Part shown: positions 11,294 through 22,070 of the stretch, piece after piece
Numbering within the stretch: position 1 is the first letter of the stretch
Layout of the letters: every line of letters starts with the position of its first letter
Source of the DNA: Blastobasis lacticolella
Taxonomy: Eukaryota > Arthropoda > Insecta > Lepidoptera > Blastobasidae
DNA: 64,000 bases
Direction of reading: 5' to 3'
NCBI GenBank assembly: GCA_905147135.1
Contig: LR990051.1
Location: 377,001 to 441,000, forward strand
Program-made: the position numbers and the translations under genes
Notes under the pieces: model-generated
The model's database searches: none
What the model was told of the DNA's origin: nothing
The model's input: only the letters and a program-made list of their open reading frames with translations

Positions 11294-13856
11294 GACATTT
11301 GAAGACCAAACCATTCAGTGACGAGGTTCATATGAGCAATCATTGTGTGTATGAAGATAATTTTGGTCCATCGGATGTCCCCGATGATGTGCTAAGTAAA
11401 ACAATGGAAGTCCCTGAGAACATAGTAAATACGGAAAGGTAAGTAATATCCGCGTCATGAAAGAAGAGACTTGTGAAATGGCAGTAGAGGGGATTTCGCG
11501 CAGGTACACTCGCGCTCAAAATCGCCATAGATTTGTATAAAGTGTATACGTCGTCCACAAGTTTCCTACATTGTCGGTTAAAAGTTTTACTTCGAGACAT
11601 AATTTACCGTGGTAATAAACAATGAAAACAAAGGAGAACAAAATGGGGGGAAATTTTTGGGGCAAGTTGAGAAAATTAAAAATTTAGCAAACTGCATGTG
11701 TATGTGATATAATATCACGTGAAGGGTTGTTATTTTTTTCCTAAGTGCATAGAACCTGTATGTAAAGAAAGTAATGAATTAGCGGAGCGAGCTCGAATCT
11801 TTTGGAATTTTAAGTGGTTGCATAAAAATCATAAAGCACGAAACTTTCAGCCTTTTGGCTAGGTATCGAAAGTAAAACGAAGACAGTGATAATTTTAGTA
11901 AAGGTAAAGAGCCGCCTCGAATTGTACACACTTTGGCTCAGAAAAATCTTGAGTGTTGACAAAAATGAGCGAGCGTAGTAAGCTCAAAATTTTGGTTTTG
12001 TTTGCTCTTAAAGACTTGGTGATATCGAAAGTTATTAGCAGGCTAGGTATTCTAGCAAGCTCAAATTTCTCTGCAATTTCAAATTTCGCTATCCAATAAG
12101 TTTAAGACATAGTAAAATTTTTATTATTAAACGCGGAATTTATTGAAAATCTGTGTCACATATGTCGTCGAACCCACATTGTTTTTGGCTAAGTGTATTG
12201 TCGAGTGGCTAGGTCATCTACTACCAATTGCAAAGTTCATTTTCATTCTTAGTGAAGGTAAAGTAAGTATTGTAGTGAAGTGAGAAACTGTCAAGAAAAC
12301 TCCCACCGGCATTATCACGTTTAGTCTATAGGCCATCAGCGGATAGATCGTTGGAGGGAAACGACCACCTTGAGAGGCCGCATAATTTGAAACCAATATA
12401 ACTTTCTGAAGAAATAAGATTATGTAGATCAGTTAAGATTATTGCAGATTTCTCTTGTTGTGCATAGGTATCTATGCACGTATGATATGTTTAGGTATGT
12501 ATGACCTATTAATTTTCTAGGGTGGGCCAGGAGAGTTCTAGGGTGGGCCAGGCCCATTGGAGCACCCTTCTTCCTTCGCCCATGACGCCCATTTCTGATG
12601 TTGCATATCGGATATATGGGCGCATGTTGGCGACACGCGATGCGGCCTGGGTGCCACGCAGCGTGGGAGCCCGCGGCGCTTGCCAGATGGCAGGCGGCGT
12701 GGACGCCCGCGACGCTTGCAAGGTGGCAGGCGGCGTGGACGCCCCCGACGCTTGCAAGGTGGCAGGCGGCGTGGACGCCCGCGACGCTTGCAAGGTGGCA
12801 GGCGGCGTGGACGCCCGCGACGCTTGCAAGGTGGCAGGCGGCGTGGACGCCCGCGACGCTTGCAAGGTGGCAGGCGGCGTAGACGCCCGCGACGCTTGCA
12901 AGGTGGCAGGCGGCGTGGACGCCCGCGACGCTTGCAAGGTGGTAGGCGGCGTGGACGCCCGCGACGCTTGCAAGGTGGCAGGCGGCGTGGACGCCCGCGA
13001 CGCTTGCAAGGTGGCAGGCGGCGTAGACGCCCGCGATTACCAGGCAGCACGCGTCGTGGGTCGGACGGCACGCGGCGTGAGCCGGGCGGCACGCGGCGTG
13101 AAAGAGCGCGACGCTTGTTGGGTGGCCCGCGACGTGAGCTGGTGGACACGCGGAATGGGAGCTCGCGGCCCTTATCAGATGACTCGCGGCGTGGGAGAGC
13201 GCGACGCTTGTTGGGTGGCCCGTGACGTGAGCTGGTGGACACGCGGAATGGGAGCTCGCGGCTCTCATCCGATGGCACGCGGCGGGGGAGGCCGCGGCGT
13301 AGGCTGGAGGGCCCGCGGCGCGAGTTGGGTGGCACGCAGCGCAAGGCGGGAGGCTCATGTCGCGAGTCGGAGGCTCGTCTGGACACAACCTGGATTAGGG
13401 TCAGTGGATTGTTCATCATCATCAGCCGACAACAGTCGACCATATTGGCGTTTGCTGTTGATAATTTCATCATTAAGAGTGTTTAGACAATGAATAGAGT
13501 GTTAACAGAAATGAAACAGAAATCCGTTATTTGAGGATGTAAAGAAATTGCATGCCAGTTTTATTTCATTGCAATGTAGGGGCCGTAATTTTGATAATTT
13601 TGAGTTACCTAGATTTGTGAACGACCGTCAATTGATTAACCTATAATCATTATCTTATTTCAGCAATGAAGAGGTGAAAACAGCTATAGTAAAGGAAGAA
13701 CCCAACATTACTATAAAAGAAGAACCTATAGACAATATGGATACTGAATTCGTGCAATCAAGTATAATTAAATCTGAATTTATAAAGGTTGAACCAAAGA
13801 CTGAAATACAAAACCAAAGTCCTAGAAAAATATTAAGAACAAAGTTAAAGTTATAA
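11294..13856 (+). CDS. last two coding exons of an unidentified, probably nuclear protein with SUMO-type motifs
   Basis: Exon 1 seen here is 11294-11438, with acceptor TTTTTCTTACAG before it and donor GTAAGT after it. Exon 2 is 13664-13856, with acceptor CTTATTTCAG and stop TAA at 13854-13856. The reading frame joins cleanly across the intron (AG|C, Ser). Only this frame is open in the first exon. The joined C-terminus is about 110 residues: an acidic part (VYEDNFGPSDVPDDV), then several psi-K-x-E sumoylation-type motifs (IVKEE, TIKEE, IIKSE, FIKVE) with two KEEP boxes, then a basic end (PRKILRTKLKL). Such tails are common in insect chromatin and zinc-finger proteins, but no folded domain is visible here, so the function is unknown. 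Upstream exons were not found. A possible polyadenylation hexamer AATAAA lies at 14347-14352. Confidence 0.7.
12655..13040. repeat. 36-bp GC-rich minisatellite in an intron
   Basis: There are ten units with starts every 36 bp from 12691 to 13015 (core GGCGTGGACGCCCGCGACGC), preceded by one degenerate unit. The period is a multiple of three and free of stops, so long frames stay open on both strands (for example 12522-13493 + and 12538-13473 -). These frames have no splice or start support and lie inside the intron of the gene at 11294-13856. The repeats are strikingly GC-rich against AT-rich surroundings. Confidence 0.9.
13041..13345. repeat. degenerate extension of the minisatellite with a 93-bp duplication
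   Basis: Related GC-rich sequence continues past the regular array. The block starting GAGCGCGACGCTTGTTGGGT recurs 93 bp later (13104 and 13197). It looks like an older, diverged part of the same array. Confidence 0.7.
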
Positions 13857-14648
13857 TTATGTAGGTATACCGTGAATGAGTTAGTTTTATTTTGTTACAA
13901 GATGAAATTTTTAAATTGTGTATGATTTCAAATTTATTGTATAGCTTGACCGCGACAGAGGTGATCTGTCATTGTGGCGCTAGTTCTGCGTTTTATGTAG
14001 TAACACCGGAAGGATGTAGTATTCTGTGACAGAATTCGAATACGGATTCGGATAAGAAGGAACGTGACGGAAACAGAAACTAACATGTCCCGATTGTAAA
14101 ATTTTAATAATGACGTTTCGGAAAAAGACGTAGAGCCATTGATTTATATAAGTATATGGATATGCTTCAATGAACAAATATCTCGTCTCTTGCGCAACAA
14201 ACTTGTTTGACCCGGTGACAGCGTCGCTGTTGGTGGCATTGACATGACATTTCAATATAGCAACACTTAGTTTCAGTTTTGGCCACCGGGTTGTGGCACA
14301 GAAACAGACGTCAGTAAATTTTTTTGTAATCTGTAATCTTAATCGTAAATAAATTTGTAAGCTGTAATCATTGGTATTTGTCAATTACAAAACCGACCTT
14401 TAATCTATATCATTTTATCTCCTTTTAAATCATGCCACTTTTGTTGTTGTAGAATTCTTTAACGATTTAACACATTTTCAAAATGATTTTACTTATATTT
14501 TAACTGCTTTGAAGCTACACACACACACACATACACACACATTACACAGCGATATTATTGTTATTGATTAATATGTATACTCATTTGTTATATATTTTTA
14601 TCTATATTGATATTAGTTCCGCGAAACCGAAATCAACGGCATTATGCC
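13857..14648. other. 0.8 kb without further genes; short CA microsatellite
   Basis: The likely 3' UTR of the preceding gene is here. A (CA)n run occurs at about 14518-14545. The minus-strand ORF at 13980-14384 has no recognisable domain. Confidence 0.5.
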
Positions 14649-15066
14649 GCCGGTGCAATGTCACATCGTGAGCATACATGTAAGACGGCCAAATCAAAAA
14701 CAAGTAAATGGTGTGCATTAAGTTATTTTATTTTATTTATTTATTAGGTTCACCAACAGTTTATACACTACATAAAATCTTATAGTATGTAAAGTAACAG
14801 CATTTATCTAGTTTTAAGTATAAAACCAATGATAGGTAAACACTGCATGCGTTTACAATTAATTGTTATCACAACTGGACATCATGTTACTGTACAGAGT
14901 GCAAAAAGGAAATTATATTTTTTAAAGTTTTAACATTGTTCAAATGCAAAGAAATAAAAACCAAAGTTAACAAATTATGTGACTGATTAACAAAGTAAAT
15001 AAACGATTTAAGAAAGTGAACAATACATTTTTAAATAGGTAGGTACTTAAATTTACGCCTACAAGA

Positions 15067-17964
15067 TCAGAGCCCATCAGAAATACGCCTGAATAAGATG
15101 GTTTTAAAGGTTGTGCTTTTGTTGTGGAAAAGGTCTACATCCGCCACCCCACACAAAATATTATACTCTCGACAAATACGGGGAATTGGGGAATAAAATC
15201 CCAGATTAGTCCTGTAAAACTTAATGGCAAAGGTTCTGCTGTCCCTGATACGACTGTTTATCCGCGGAACATTGAAGATTAACTGTTCCAGCAATTGTGA
15301 ACAGTTTACTAGATTATTGGCGATCTTGAACAACAATGTCATATCAGCAATCCAACGACGATCCTTCAATGACACAACCTTAAATGCGATACACCGTTTC
15401 TTATAGGAGGTTAGAGAAAACTTTTTACCTTGGTGGATTGACAAGTAGTATAGAAACCTTTTTTGTACCTTTTCGACCCTCTCAATATTACATTTGTACT
15501 GAGGATTCCATACACCTGTACAATATTCCAAATTACTACGAACTAGGGAAAAATAGGCTATCTTCAGAGCGGATACACTTTTAAACTTTTTGCAGTTGCG
15601 CCAAACAAACCCTAACATCATATATGCTCTCTTCAAAATTGTATCTATATGAACATTAAAAGAAAGTCTTGTGTCAAATATCACCCCTAGATCTCTTATA
15701 CAATTGACTTCCTGAAGTCGTTCATTACCGATACTATATACCGTCAAAACAGGTAATTTCTTTTTGGTGAATTTGATGTGTTTACATTTCTCAATGTTTA
15801 ATGGAAGTTGGTTAATTTCACACCATTCATTCACATTATCCAGATCGCACTGGAGTAAAACAGAGTCTGCATAATCCATGATAACCTTATATAGCTTCAA
15901 ATCATCAGCGAAGAATAAAAACTTTGAATGAATAATACAAGTTGCCAAATCATTTATAAATATAAGAAAGAGCAGTGGCCCCAAGTGTGACCCCTGGGGT
16001 ACACCGGATGTGGCCTCAAACGGGTCCGAAACATATCCGCAGATCGATACCTTTTGTATACGAGATGATAGATAAGATTTCATCCAACTCAGGACACCAC
16101 CACGAACTCCCACTTCATGCAATTTCCAGATGAGTATGTTGTGATTTACTCGATCGAAAGCCTTGCTTATGTCTGTGTATACTGCATCAACTTGTTGGCC
16201 CTGGTCCACAGATTCTGCAACATCATTTATGTACTGTGTGAGATTAGTAAGCGTGGACATTTTGCTGCGAAAACCATGTTGATGTGAGACCAAAATTGAA
16301 CTAACAAGATCCGATAAGTGAGGATAAACCAAAGATTCAAAAATCTTGGCCACTGTATTTAATAGACAAATTGGCCTATAATTTTTCATGTCAGTGATGC
16401 TTCCACTCTTAGGAATAGGGACCACGTGAGCCAGCTTCCACAAACTTGGAAATGTTCCGGTTTTTAAGGAATAATTGTACATTATATACAGAGGCTGAAC
16501 TAAATTAGAGGCACATTTGCGATAAAATATTGGCGGAATTCCGTCAGGGCCTGCTCCTTTTGTAACATTTAAAGCTTGTAAAGATTTTTCAATGCTTTCT
16601 AAGGACAACTCAATAGCTCCTAACGTTTTCTCGGCATCGCGTGGTTCCCGACAATTCAATTCAGAGTGTTCAGGTTCGTCAACTGCATAAACTGAGGAAA
16701 AATGTGTGGCAAAGGCGTTACAGATAGACTCTGGAGATGAAAATTTTATGTTGTTCATGAACATTTCACCGGGAATATTACTGTGGGCTTTGCGTTTAGA
16801 TTTGATGAATGACCAGAAAGATTTCATGTCTTTTTTATTAATGTTATTTTCTATAGTTTCAACGTATCTCGAGTAACAGTTTTTAATTTCGGCATGACAT
16901 CTAGTTCTGGCCAATGAGAATTCGTATTGATCTAGGGGATTTTTGTATTTCTTAAACCTTTGACGATATTTTTCTTTTTCCTTTATAAGACGTATTAAGT
17001 CCCTAGTATACCACGACGGGAATCTATTGTTTTTGGATTTAGTCTTGGGTGCATGCCGGTTTATTATCTGTCTAATTACGGAATAATATGTGTCGACCAT
17101 GTCATCAATACCAAGTGAAGAACTCAGTGTATCTAACCAATTCACCTGCTCTAGATCGGTATTAATTCTTGAGTAATCCGCTATGAAAAAGTTGTGTTTC
17201 AAAGTAGTGGCTTTTTTCAAGAAAGTGTTGCACTTAAACTGCAACGTAACATGTATTGGAGGATGAAATGGATCGATTTTAGATAAAACATGTAAAGCTT
17301 GTGTCGTCGCAATTGACGATTGATTATAAAATATTAAGTCGAGAATTTTGCCGTCTTTATTAGGTATCGAATTGTATTGCCTGAGATCATGTAATGACAT
17401 GAAGTCCGATATTAACTGAATAATAGCAGTACTGTGTGACCCAGGGACAGGGCTGTTTATAGCGCAATCGTCATTACATGGAGGCCACTTGAGGTGGCCC
17501 ATGTTAAAATCGCCCAATATCATAACTGCACTGTTGTTGATCATTGATAATGAATTGCTGATAGAGTCTAACTGGTACTCAATCCTATCCAAAGTTACAG
17601 GAGGCGGAGTGTAGACTGCACAGATATATAAACTTTTACAACCGTTGCTAGATGGAACATTAACTGAAACCCAGATATCCTCGACTTCGCTCTCATGGGC
17701 TGTATGTCTGACAGAAACAAATCTATTTGACACTGCAATAAGCAAACCACCACCGTCGCTTTTACTGCTATTGGTGTTGCAGCGATCGCGTCTATGGATA
17801 CAAAAATTGTTATTCAAGACCTCAGCATCTAACACACTTTCATTCAACCAGGTTTCAGTCATGACTATAACATCGTAGTCGCAATTTAAGCTTGACAGAT
17901 ACAAATTATCTAATTTCCCTCTAATACTTCTAGCATTTTGGTAGTATATGTTTAGATTAATCAT
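15067..17964 (-). CDS. retrotransposon ORF2: APE endonuclease and reverse transcriptase
   Basis: The protein has 965 residues and no interruption. The N-terminal APE-type endonuclease shows N10 (YYQNARS), E37 (TETWL), D152/N154 (GDFN) and the later FHPPIHV histidine. Reverse transcriptase follows from about residue 490: GAGPDGIPPIFYRK, NYRPICLLNTVAKIFE, HQHGFRSKMST, YTDISKAFDRV (D598), SGVPQGSHLGPLLFLIFIND, FFADDLKLY (D687 and D688) and a thumb region up to about residue 850. No RNase H domain is evident. The enzyme nicks target DNA and primes cDNA synthesis from element RNA. All catalytic residues that can be checked are present, so it is probably functional. ORF2 begins 45 bp after the ORF1 stop, which suggests reinitiation-type translation. 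Confidence 0.93.
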   Translation of the reverse strand: MINLNIYYQNARSIRGKLDNLYLSSLNCDYDVIVMTETWLNESVLDAEVLNNNFCIHRRDRCNTNSSKSDGGGLLIAVSNRFVSVRHTAHESEVEDIWVSVNVPSSNGCKSLYICAVYTPPPVTLDRIEYQLDSISNSLSMINNSAVMILGDFNMGHLKWPPCNDDCAINSPVPGSHSTAIIQLISDFMSLHDLRQYNSIPNKDGKILDLIFYNQSSIATTQALHVLSKIDPFHPPIHVTLQFKCNTFLKKATTLKHNFFIADYSRINTDLEQVNWLDTLSSSLGIDDMVDTYYSVIRQIINRHAPKTKSKNNRFPSWYTRDLIRLIKEKEKYRQRFKKYKNPLDQYEFSLARTRCHAEIKNCYSRYVETIENNINKKDMKSFWSFIKSKRKAHSNIPGEMFMNNIKFSSPESICNAFATHFSSVYAVDEPEHSELNCREPRDAEKTLGAIELSLESIEKSLQALNVTKGAGPDGIPPIFYRKCASNLVQPLYIMYNYSLKTGTFPSLWKLAHVVPIPKSGSITDMKNYRPICLLNTVAKIFESLVYPHLSDLVSSILVSHQHGFRSKMSTLTNLTQYINDVAESVDQGQQVDAVYTDISKAFDRVNHNILIWKLHEVGVRGGVLSWMKSYLSSRIQKVSICGYVSDPFEATSGVPQGSHLGPLLFLIFINDLATCIIHSKFLFFADDLKLYKVIMDYADSVLLQCDLDNVNEWCEINQLPLNIEKCKHIKFTKKKLPVLTVYSIGNERLQEVNCIRDLGVIFDTRLSFNVHIDTILKRAYMMLGFVWRNCKKFKSVSALKIAYFSLVRSNLEYCTGVWNPQYKCNIERVEKVQKRFLYYLSIHQGKKFSLTSYKKRCIAFKVVSLKDRRWIADMTLLFKIANNLVNCSQLLEQLIFNVPRINSRIRDSRTFAIKFYRTNLGFYSPIPRICREYNILCGVADVDLFHNKSTTFKTILFRRISDGL

Positions 17965-18009
17965 TTAAAACTTAATACGTATTTCTATCTTGGTAGACTA
18001 ATTTATTTT

Positions 18010-19017
18010 CTATATGGATAAGTTCTTCAGAGTATCGCTGTTCTTCACCCATATAGCTGGACTACCATCGGACCTCCTCAGCATTACACGCCCATTACGC
18101 ACCCAAACATACTTAAATTTGTGGTCCTTCTTGAAGATACGGGCTTCGGCGTGAAGAGCACGATTTTCAGGAGAGAGGTGCTCAGATAAGTATATTGGGT
18201 TCTTGTCTCCGCCGAGACCCAGATGAGAGGTATTTAATTTTTCATTTGGGTTGTCCTTGTTATCTTTGTTAAATTGAATGCATGCCGCCAGTAGACCATC
18301 GCGGATTCGAGGGGACGATAGCTTAATGATGACCGATTTAGGCCTGTCACTATCAGGATTCCTCTTCGCTACTCTGGAGCATGATTTAATGTCTTTTTCA
18401 TCTAAGGGGCATGATAAGATTTTGCTCATTTGCATCACTGTAGTGACGAGGTTCTCCGTCTTGTGCTCTGGAAGACATTGCATCTCTAAATTGCACTCTC
18501 TAGATTGCTGATCAATCAGAGACATTCTGAAAGAGCATTCTTTAACCTTTTCAGTCAGTTTGGCGTTCTCTGAACGCAATTGCACCGTTTCCGTGCGCAA
18601 TGCTTGGATTTCCTGTTGCATTTCGTCGAAATTGGATGACATGAACTCCACTGACCTGATCAAATCCGGAATCAATTTAATGTCCTGGCGAAGTGTATCA
18701 ATTTCGGACTTAATTTTTTGGTCAATGCTAGCCACAATAGACGCTTCAAGCACAGCTAAACGTTTGTCTAGGTCTTTAAAGAGATCCGCAGGCCCCGACT
18801 CTACGGGCTCTGAGCCCTTAACTGGGGTCTCATCTCCTTTTTTTTGTGGTACTTTACACTCGGGACACTTCCAATTAGACTTCGCTTTTGAGGCCATCTT
18901 TCCAAAATTATCCTTTGTGATATTAACACATGCGTAATGATATGTGCTTGAACAACAGGAACAGGTGAGCTTGTCTGTCACACTAATCAGTTGACTGCAT
19001 CCTTTACAGAGACTCAT
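18010..19017 (-). CDS. retrotransposon ORF1 protein: PHD-type finger, coiled coil, FP-like domain
   Basis: The protein has 335 residues. A complete Cys4-His-Cys3 pattern is seen: C4, C7, C19, C22, H27, C30, C51, C54, spaced as in PHD fingers. Residues about 80-190 are charged and heptad-like, probably a coiled coil for oligomerisation. The last 60 residues, with KFKYVWVRNGRVMLRR, resemble the Baculo_FP domain. In this retrotransposon class ORF1 packages element RNA; the role of the finger is inferred. The start ATG at 19017 opens directly on the zinc-finger cysteines, as in the decayed copy at 2553. There are no frameshifts. Confidence 0.88.
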   Translation of the reverse strand: MSLCKGCSQLISVTDKLTCSCCSSTYHYACVNITKDNFGKMASKAKSNWKCPECKVPQKKGDETPVKGSEPVESGPADLFKDLDKRLAVLEASIVASIDQKIKSEIDTLRQDIKLIPDLIRSVEFMSSNFDEMQQEIQALRTETVQLRSENAKLTEKVKECSFRMSLIDQQSRECNLEMQCLPEHKTENLVTTVMQMSKILSCPLDEKDIKSCSRVAKRNPDSDRPKSVIIKLSSPRIRDGLLAACIQFNKDNKDNPNEKLNTSHLGLGGDKNPIYLSEHLSPENRALHAEARIFKKDHKFKYVWVRNGRVMLRRSDGSPAIWVKNSDTLKNLSI

Positions 19018-20762
19018 AGTTTAGCAAAATAAGCGGTAGCCAACAGGTACAATATTAAGCAAAAGTGATAAGCTATAACTGACTCTCCGAGGTCGTGTGC
19101 ACCTAGGCAGAAAACTCCGCCACAATTCACTGTGTAATCTATGACGAACGTTGCAACCGCAGCGCACTTGTCAAAACAGCAAGTTGTCCCGTCAGCAAGC
19201 AACAATGACCCGTCCGGCTCTCACGTAACTACGAGAGTGGCTCGCGCACCGACACAATGCACGATCGGTGCGTAGGTAGTTTTGCTCAGATTGTAGATTA
19301 CGCTATTCTTACAGGACGCACTATTTCGCACAACAAACACCAGAAACAGTCACCACTAGTCTTAGTAAACACTACTATATATACGAGATATCACAAATAT
19401 CGATTTTGAAGATACAATTTAATTTATTTGCTACTAGCACCCACAAACTATGTACGTGTTTTATGACGACCAGTCAAAGAAGTTAGATTGAACATACCAA
19501 CTAATCATGGCCGGTTAATAATTTAACAATAAGTAAAACATAATGTGTGTTATACTTTACGGAGCAAAGATAATCTACCCTTCTTTTGGTAACTGTTTAT
19601 CGGAATTAGTGCATGAGTTTACTACGCAACTCGGCATTCTTAGTTTGTAAAGCAACGACCATTCGCACACGTGGCCAAAACGTCACTGAGTCGAAGTTGG
19701 TGCTCCATTGCAATTTTGGCTCCAATGAAGTAGTGGTATTCCCTTTGGTCAATGAACCGGTCCATACGCTAGTATATAGAAGTCTTTGCCTAGCGCCCTC
19801 CTTAATGGAATTAGGATTCTTGTCAAATATGTCAACATTTGACTTAGTAGACATTGACACCAAAGTTAGACAGTATAAACCCGACTAATTTTGAATGGTG
19901 TACAATAACGAAGGCTTTTAACGTTATAGACTACTCGATAGCGTCGAGTTATATTTCCTCTATGTAGTTTATTACTGCCAGTAAAATAAATTAGTATGAT
20001 ATTTTTCCGTAATCTGTCAAAGTAACCTGAAGTCGTGGTACCCCTATACTTCTATGTCCGGAATGAACAAGCCGTTGGAACTATTATATGTAATAACATC
20101 TGCATGCCTGTATACTTACACAGTTACACAATAAAGACAATTCTAATTAAAATTATAAATTCTAAACATAGAGACACTAACAGTGTCATTTGCCGTGCGG
20201 TGTCTGGCAGAGTAGAATAGCACCAATCCCTTACACTCGTGGGTGTCGTACAAGGCGACTAATGTTGTCGAGGCAAAAGGTCTAGTCTAAAGTCTCCGTA
20301 GGCTGGAAAATGGGCAGCAGCGTTTTACATTGTTCCATTGTTACGCTGCGATTTCCAACCAGCCTGCCAAGCGTGGAGGTTATGGCTATAATCTCCTCTT
20401 TCGTGGAAGAGGCCCCAATTACTGCAGTGGACTGTTACGGTTTCTAATGTGTCATTCAGGTAGATCACCAAAAAATATTGGACTCTTAATTTTTCTGTTA
20501 TTACCAGTGTTGCGTGACGTCACGCCTAAAGGTCAAATTTTCCTGAGAATTATCTTTGTCATATTATTATATCTGGTATTGATTTGATAAAAATACGTGT
20601 CTAATATTTTTTTATAATTCGTGTTAAGGGCTAGCGCCTAATCTCACAGGATGTATGAAATTGAAACATTATGATTATCTTTGTATTAAAATTTGTATTT
20701 TAAATACCATTAAACTAAGGAATGTTACATTAGTTGCACTGAATAATACATAAATATTTTGA

Positions 20763-20993
20763 TTGGACAAATTCACACAGCGCCATCTAACCCCAAAGTA
20801 AACAAAGCTTGTGTTATGAGTGTTAGATAACTGATAAACTACTGATATACTTTTTCTTTAATACATACTACACCCAGCCCCGTAACAGAAATTAAAATTA
20901 AAATTCATAATTTCAATTTCTGCTCGGCCGGGAATCTAACCCGGGACCAGCGTGGCGACCGACATGTTAACCAACTGAACCACTCAGATCGTC
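20763..20993 (-). repeat. tRNA-derived SINE family A, near full length
   Basis: The tRNA-like head lies on the right. On the minus strand it reads CTGAGTGGTTCAGTTGG (A-box-like), then a degenerate B box near CCCGGGTTAGATTCCCGG. The body has GTTATCTAACACTCATAACA and GGGGTTAGATGGCGCTGTGT. Other copies lie at 23478, 26318, 33226, 38237, 50257 and 54066. Confidence 0.8.
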
Positions 20994-21553
20994 AATGCAG
21001 TGCCATTATACGATCTCTAGCGAGGACTTGGGGTTTGTCATAATAATGACAAAACAAATGGTTTGTAGAATTCCAGGACTCGACTTTACGGACTTTTGAA
21101 TGCTGTATTAGGATCAACTTGCAAAAATCAAGAAATTCGAATTTTTTACTGTCATGTCAGTGGCAGTGCATCAACCTACGCACCACCAGTATAAAATAAG
21201 GTAGAATACGATAAGTTGGCATTGACTGACAGTGGTAAAAATACTTTTAGATTATTAATAATGCTGAAAAACATCTCCGGACTTACTTTTTAATTGTTTA
21301 TGCCCATTATTTCATAATATTTTTCATAACTCACGAAAATAAACAATCCTACAGAAATAAAATTGTTTGTTATGACTTTTATGAATGACGTTTAAAATAC
21401 TTGGCATAAGTTACCGTACAGAGATTTTTTTTTTAATGGCATGCGCGTAGAACCCGGGGATGGCCCAAGATTTAAACAGGGTAGGTTAAGCTGCATTGTT
21501 CCCTACATTAAGTTAAATAACACACGGCATTGTTACGTTTTAGCTATGATTGT

Positions 21554-22070
21554 TTAAGGTGGTTCGACTCTACACCCATACTAAATTTCTTTTGTCATGA
21601 CTTCATTGGTTTGAGTGTTTGGTAATTGTGTTATGGTTTACTGGTTGTTTGTATTAATCTTAGTAAATGTATCAAATTAACCGCAAAATGGTTTTCTGTA
21701 GTTATATAAAATGAAGCAGTTAAATCGAAAATACAATTTGGACATAACGTTGTTGCGTGATTTTATTATTTTTATTTATTTATTTATTTAACTCTTTATT
21801 GTACACAATAAAACATAAAGCAAAACATAATTATAAACGACACAACTTATTTCCAAAAAGAAATTTCTTCCAGCAGGCCTACAGAAGCGCGATTTTTCTT
21901 TTTCGTAGCTTTGTTTTGTATTATTAACATGTAGAAATCCATTTCACGCTCAATTGGATACATTAAGTAACGATCGATTGTACAAACATTAATTAAAAAC
22001 GTGAAATCCTTGAAGAAATTGAAATAATTGTGTCATAAAATTTGTATGAAAACCGTAAGGACCATCTTAA
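21554..22070. mobile_element. TIR element flanked by an 11-bp direct repeat
   Basis: It begins TTAAGGTGGTTCG and ends CGTAAGGACCATCTTAA, which form imperfect inverted termini. GCTATGATTGT is repeated exactly at 21543-21553 and 22071-22081. Internal sequence (AACATGTAGAAATCCATTTC, then TTGTATGAAAACCGTA) also occurs at 7390-7560, 25250-25400 and, inverted, at 62210-62900. No transposase is visible. Confidence 0.7.
21770..21893 (-). repeat. LINE 3' end inserted in the TIR element
   Basis: On the minus strand it reads GCCTGCTGGAAGAAATTTC, then TGTACAATAAAG and an A-rich TAAATAAATAAA tail. The same 3' end lies in + orientation near 33740-33860. It interrupts the sequence shared by the related TIR elements. 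Confidence 0.65.

Larger units (their letters stand above)
14726..19479 (-). mobile_element. apparently intact CR1/Jockey-group non-LTR retrotransposon
   Basis: The 4754-bp insert is flanked by the 6-bp duplication AAGTTA (14720-14725 and 19480-19485). Reading on the minus strand it has a 5' UTR of about 460 bp, ORF1 (335 aa), a 45-bp gap, ORF2 (965 aa), a 3' UTR of about 320 bp and an A-rich tail (AATAAATAAATAAAATAAAA). Both ORFs are open with key residues present, so it may be recent and competent. Clade assignment rests on motif style and is uncertain between CR1-like and Jockey-like groups. Confidence 0.9.
14649..20440 (+). repeat. 1.1-kb composite repeat, copy B, split by a retrotransposon
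   Basis: The left part is 14649-14725 and the right part 19480-20440. Read together they match copy A at 9871-10960. The split falls inside the stretch that reads GTGCATTAAATTAGATTAA in copy A, and six bases (AAGTTA) are repeated on both sides of the insert, which gives an exact insertion point. Confidence 0.8.

Noticed and set aside
12429..13493. Long ORFs of 166-323 codons on both strands
   Set aside because: They are produced by the stop-free 36-bp tandem repeat, overlap each other in many frames and lie in an intron.
19606..19888. Protein-coding gene in the composite repeat (91 codons +, 85 codons -)
   Set aside because: Copy A has a one-base change that breaks the frame, and no protein similarity is recognised; kept as a repeat finding only.
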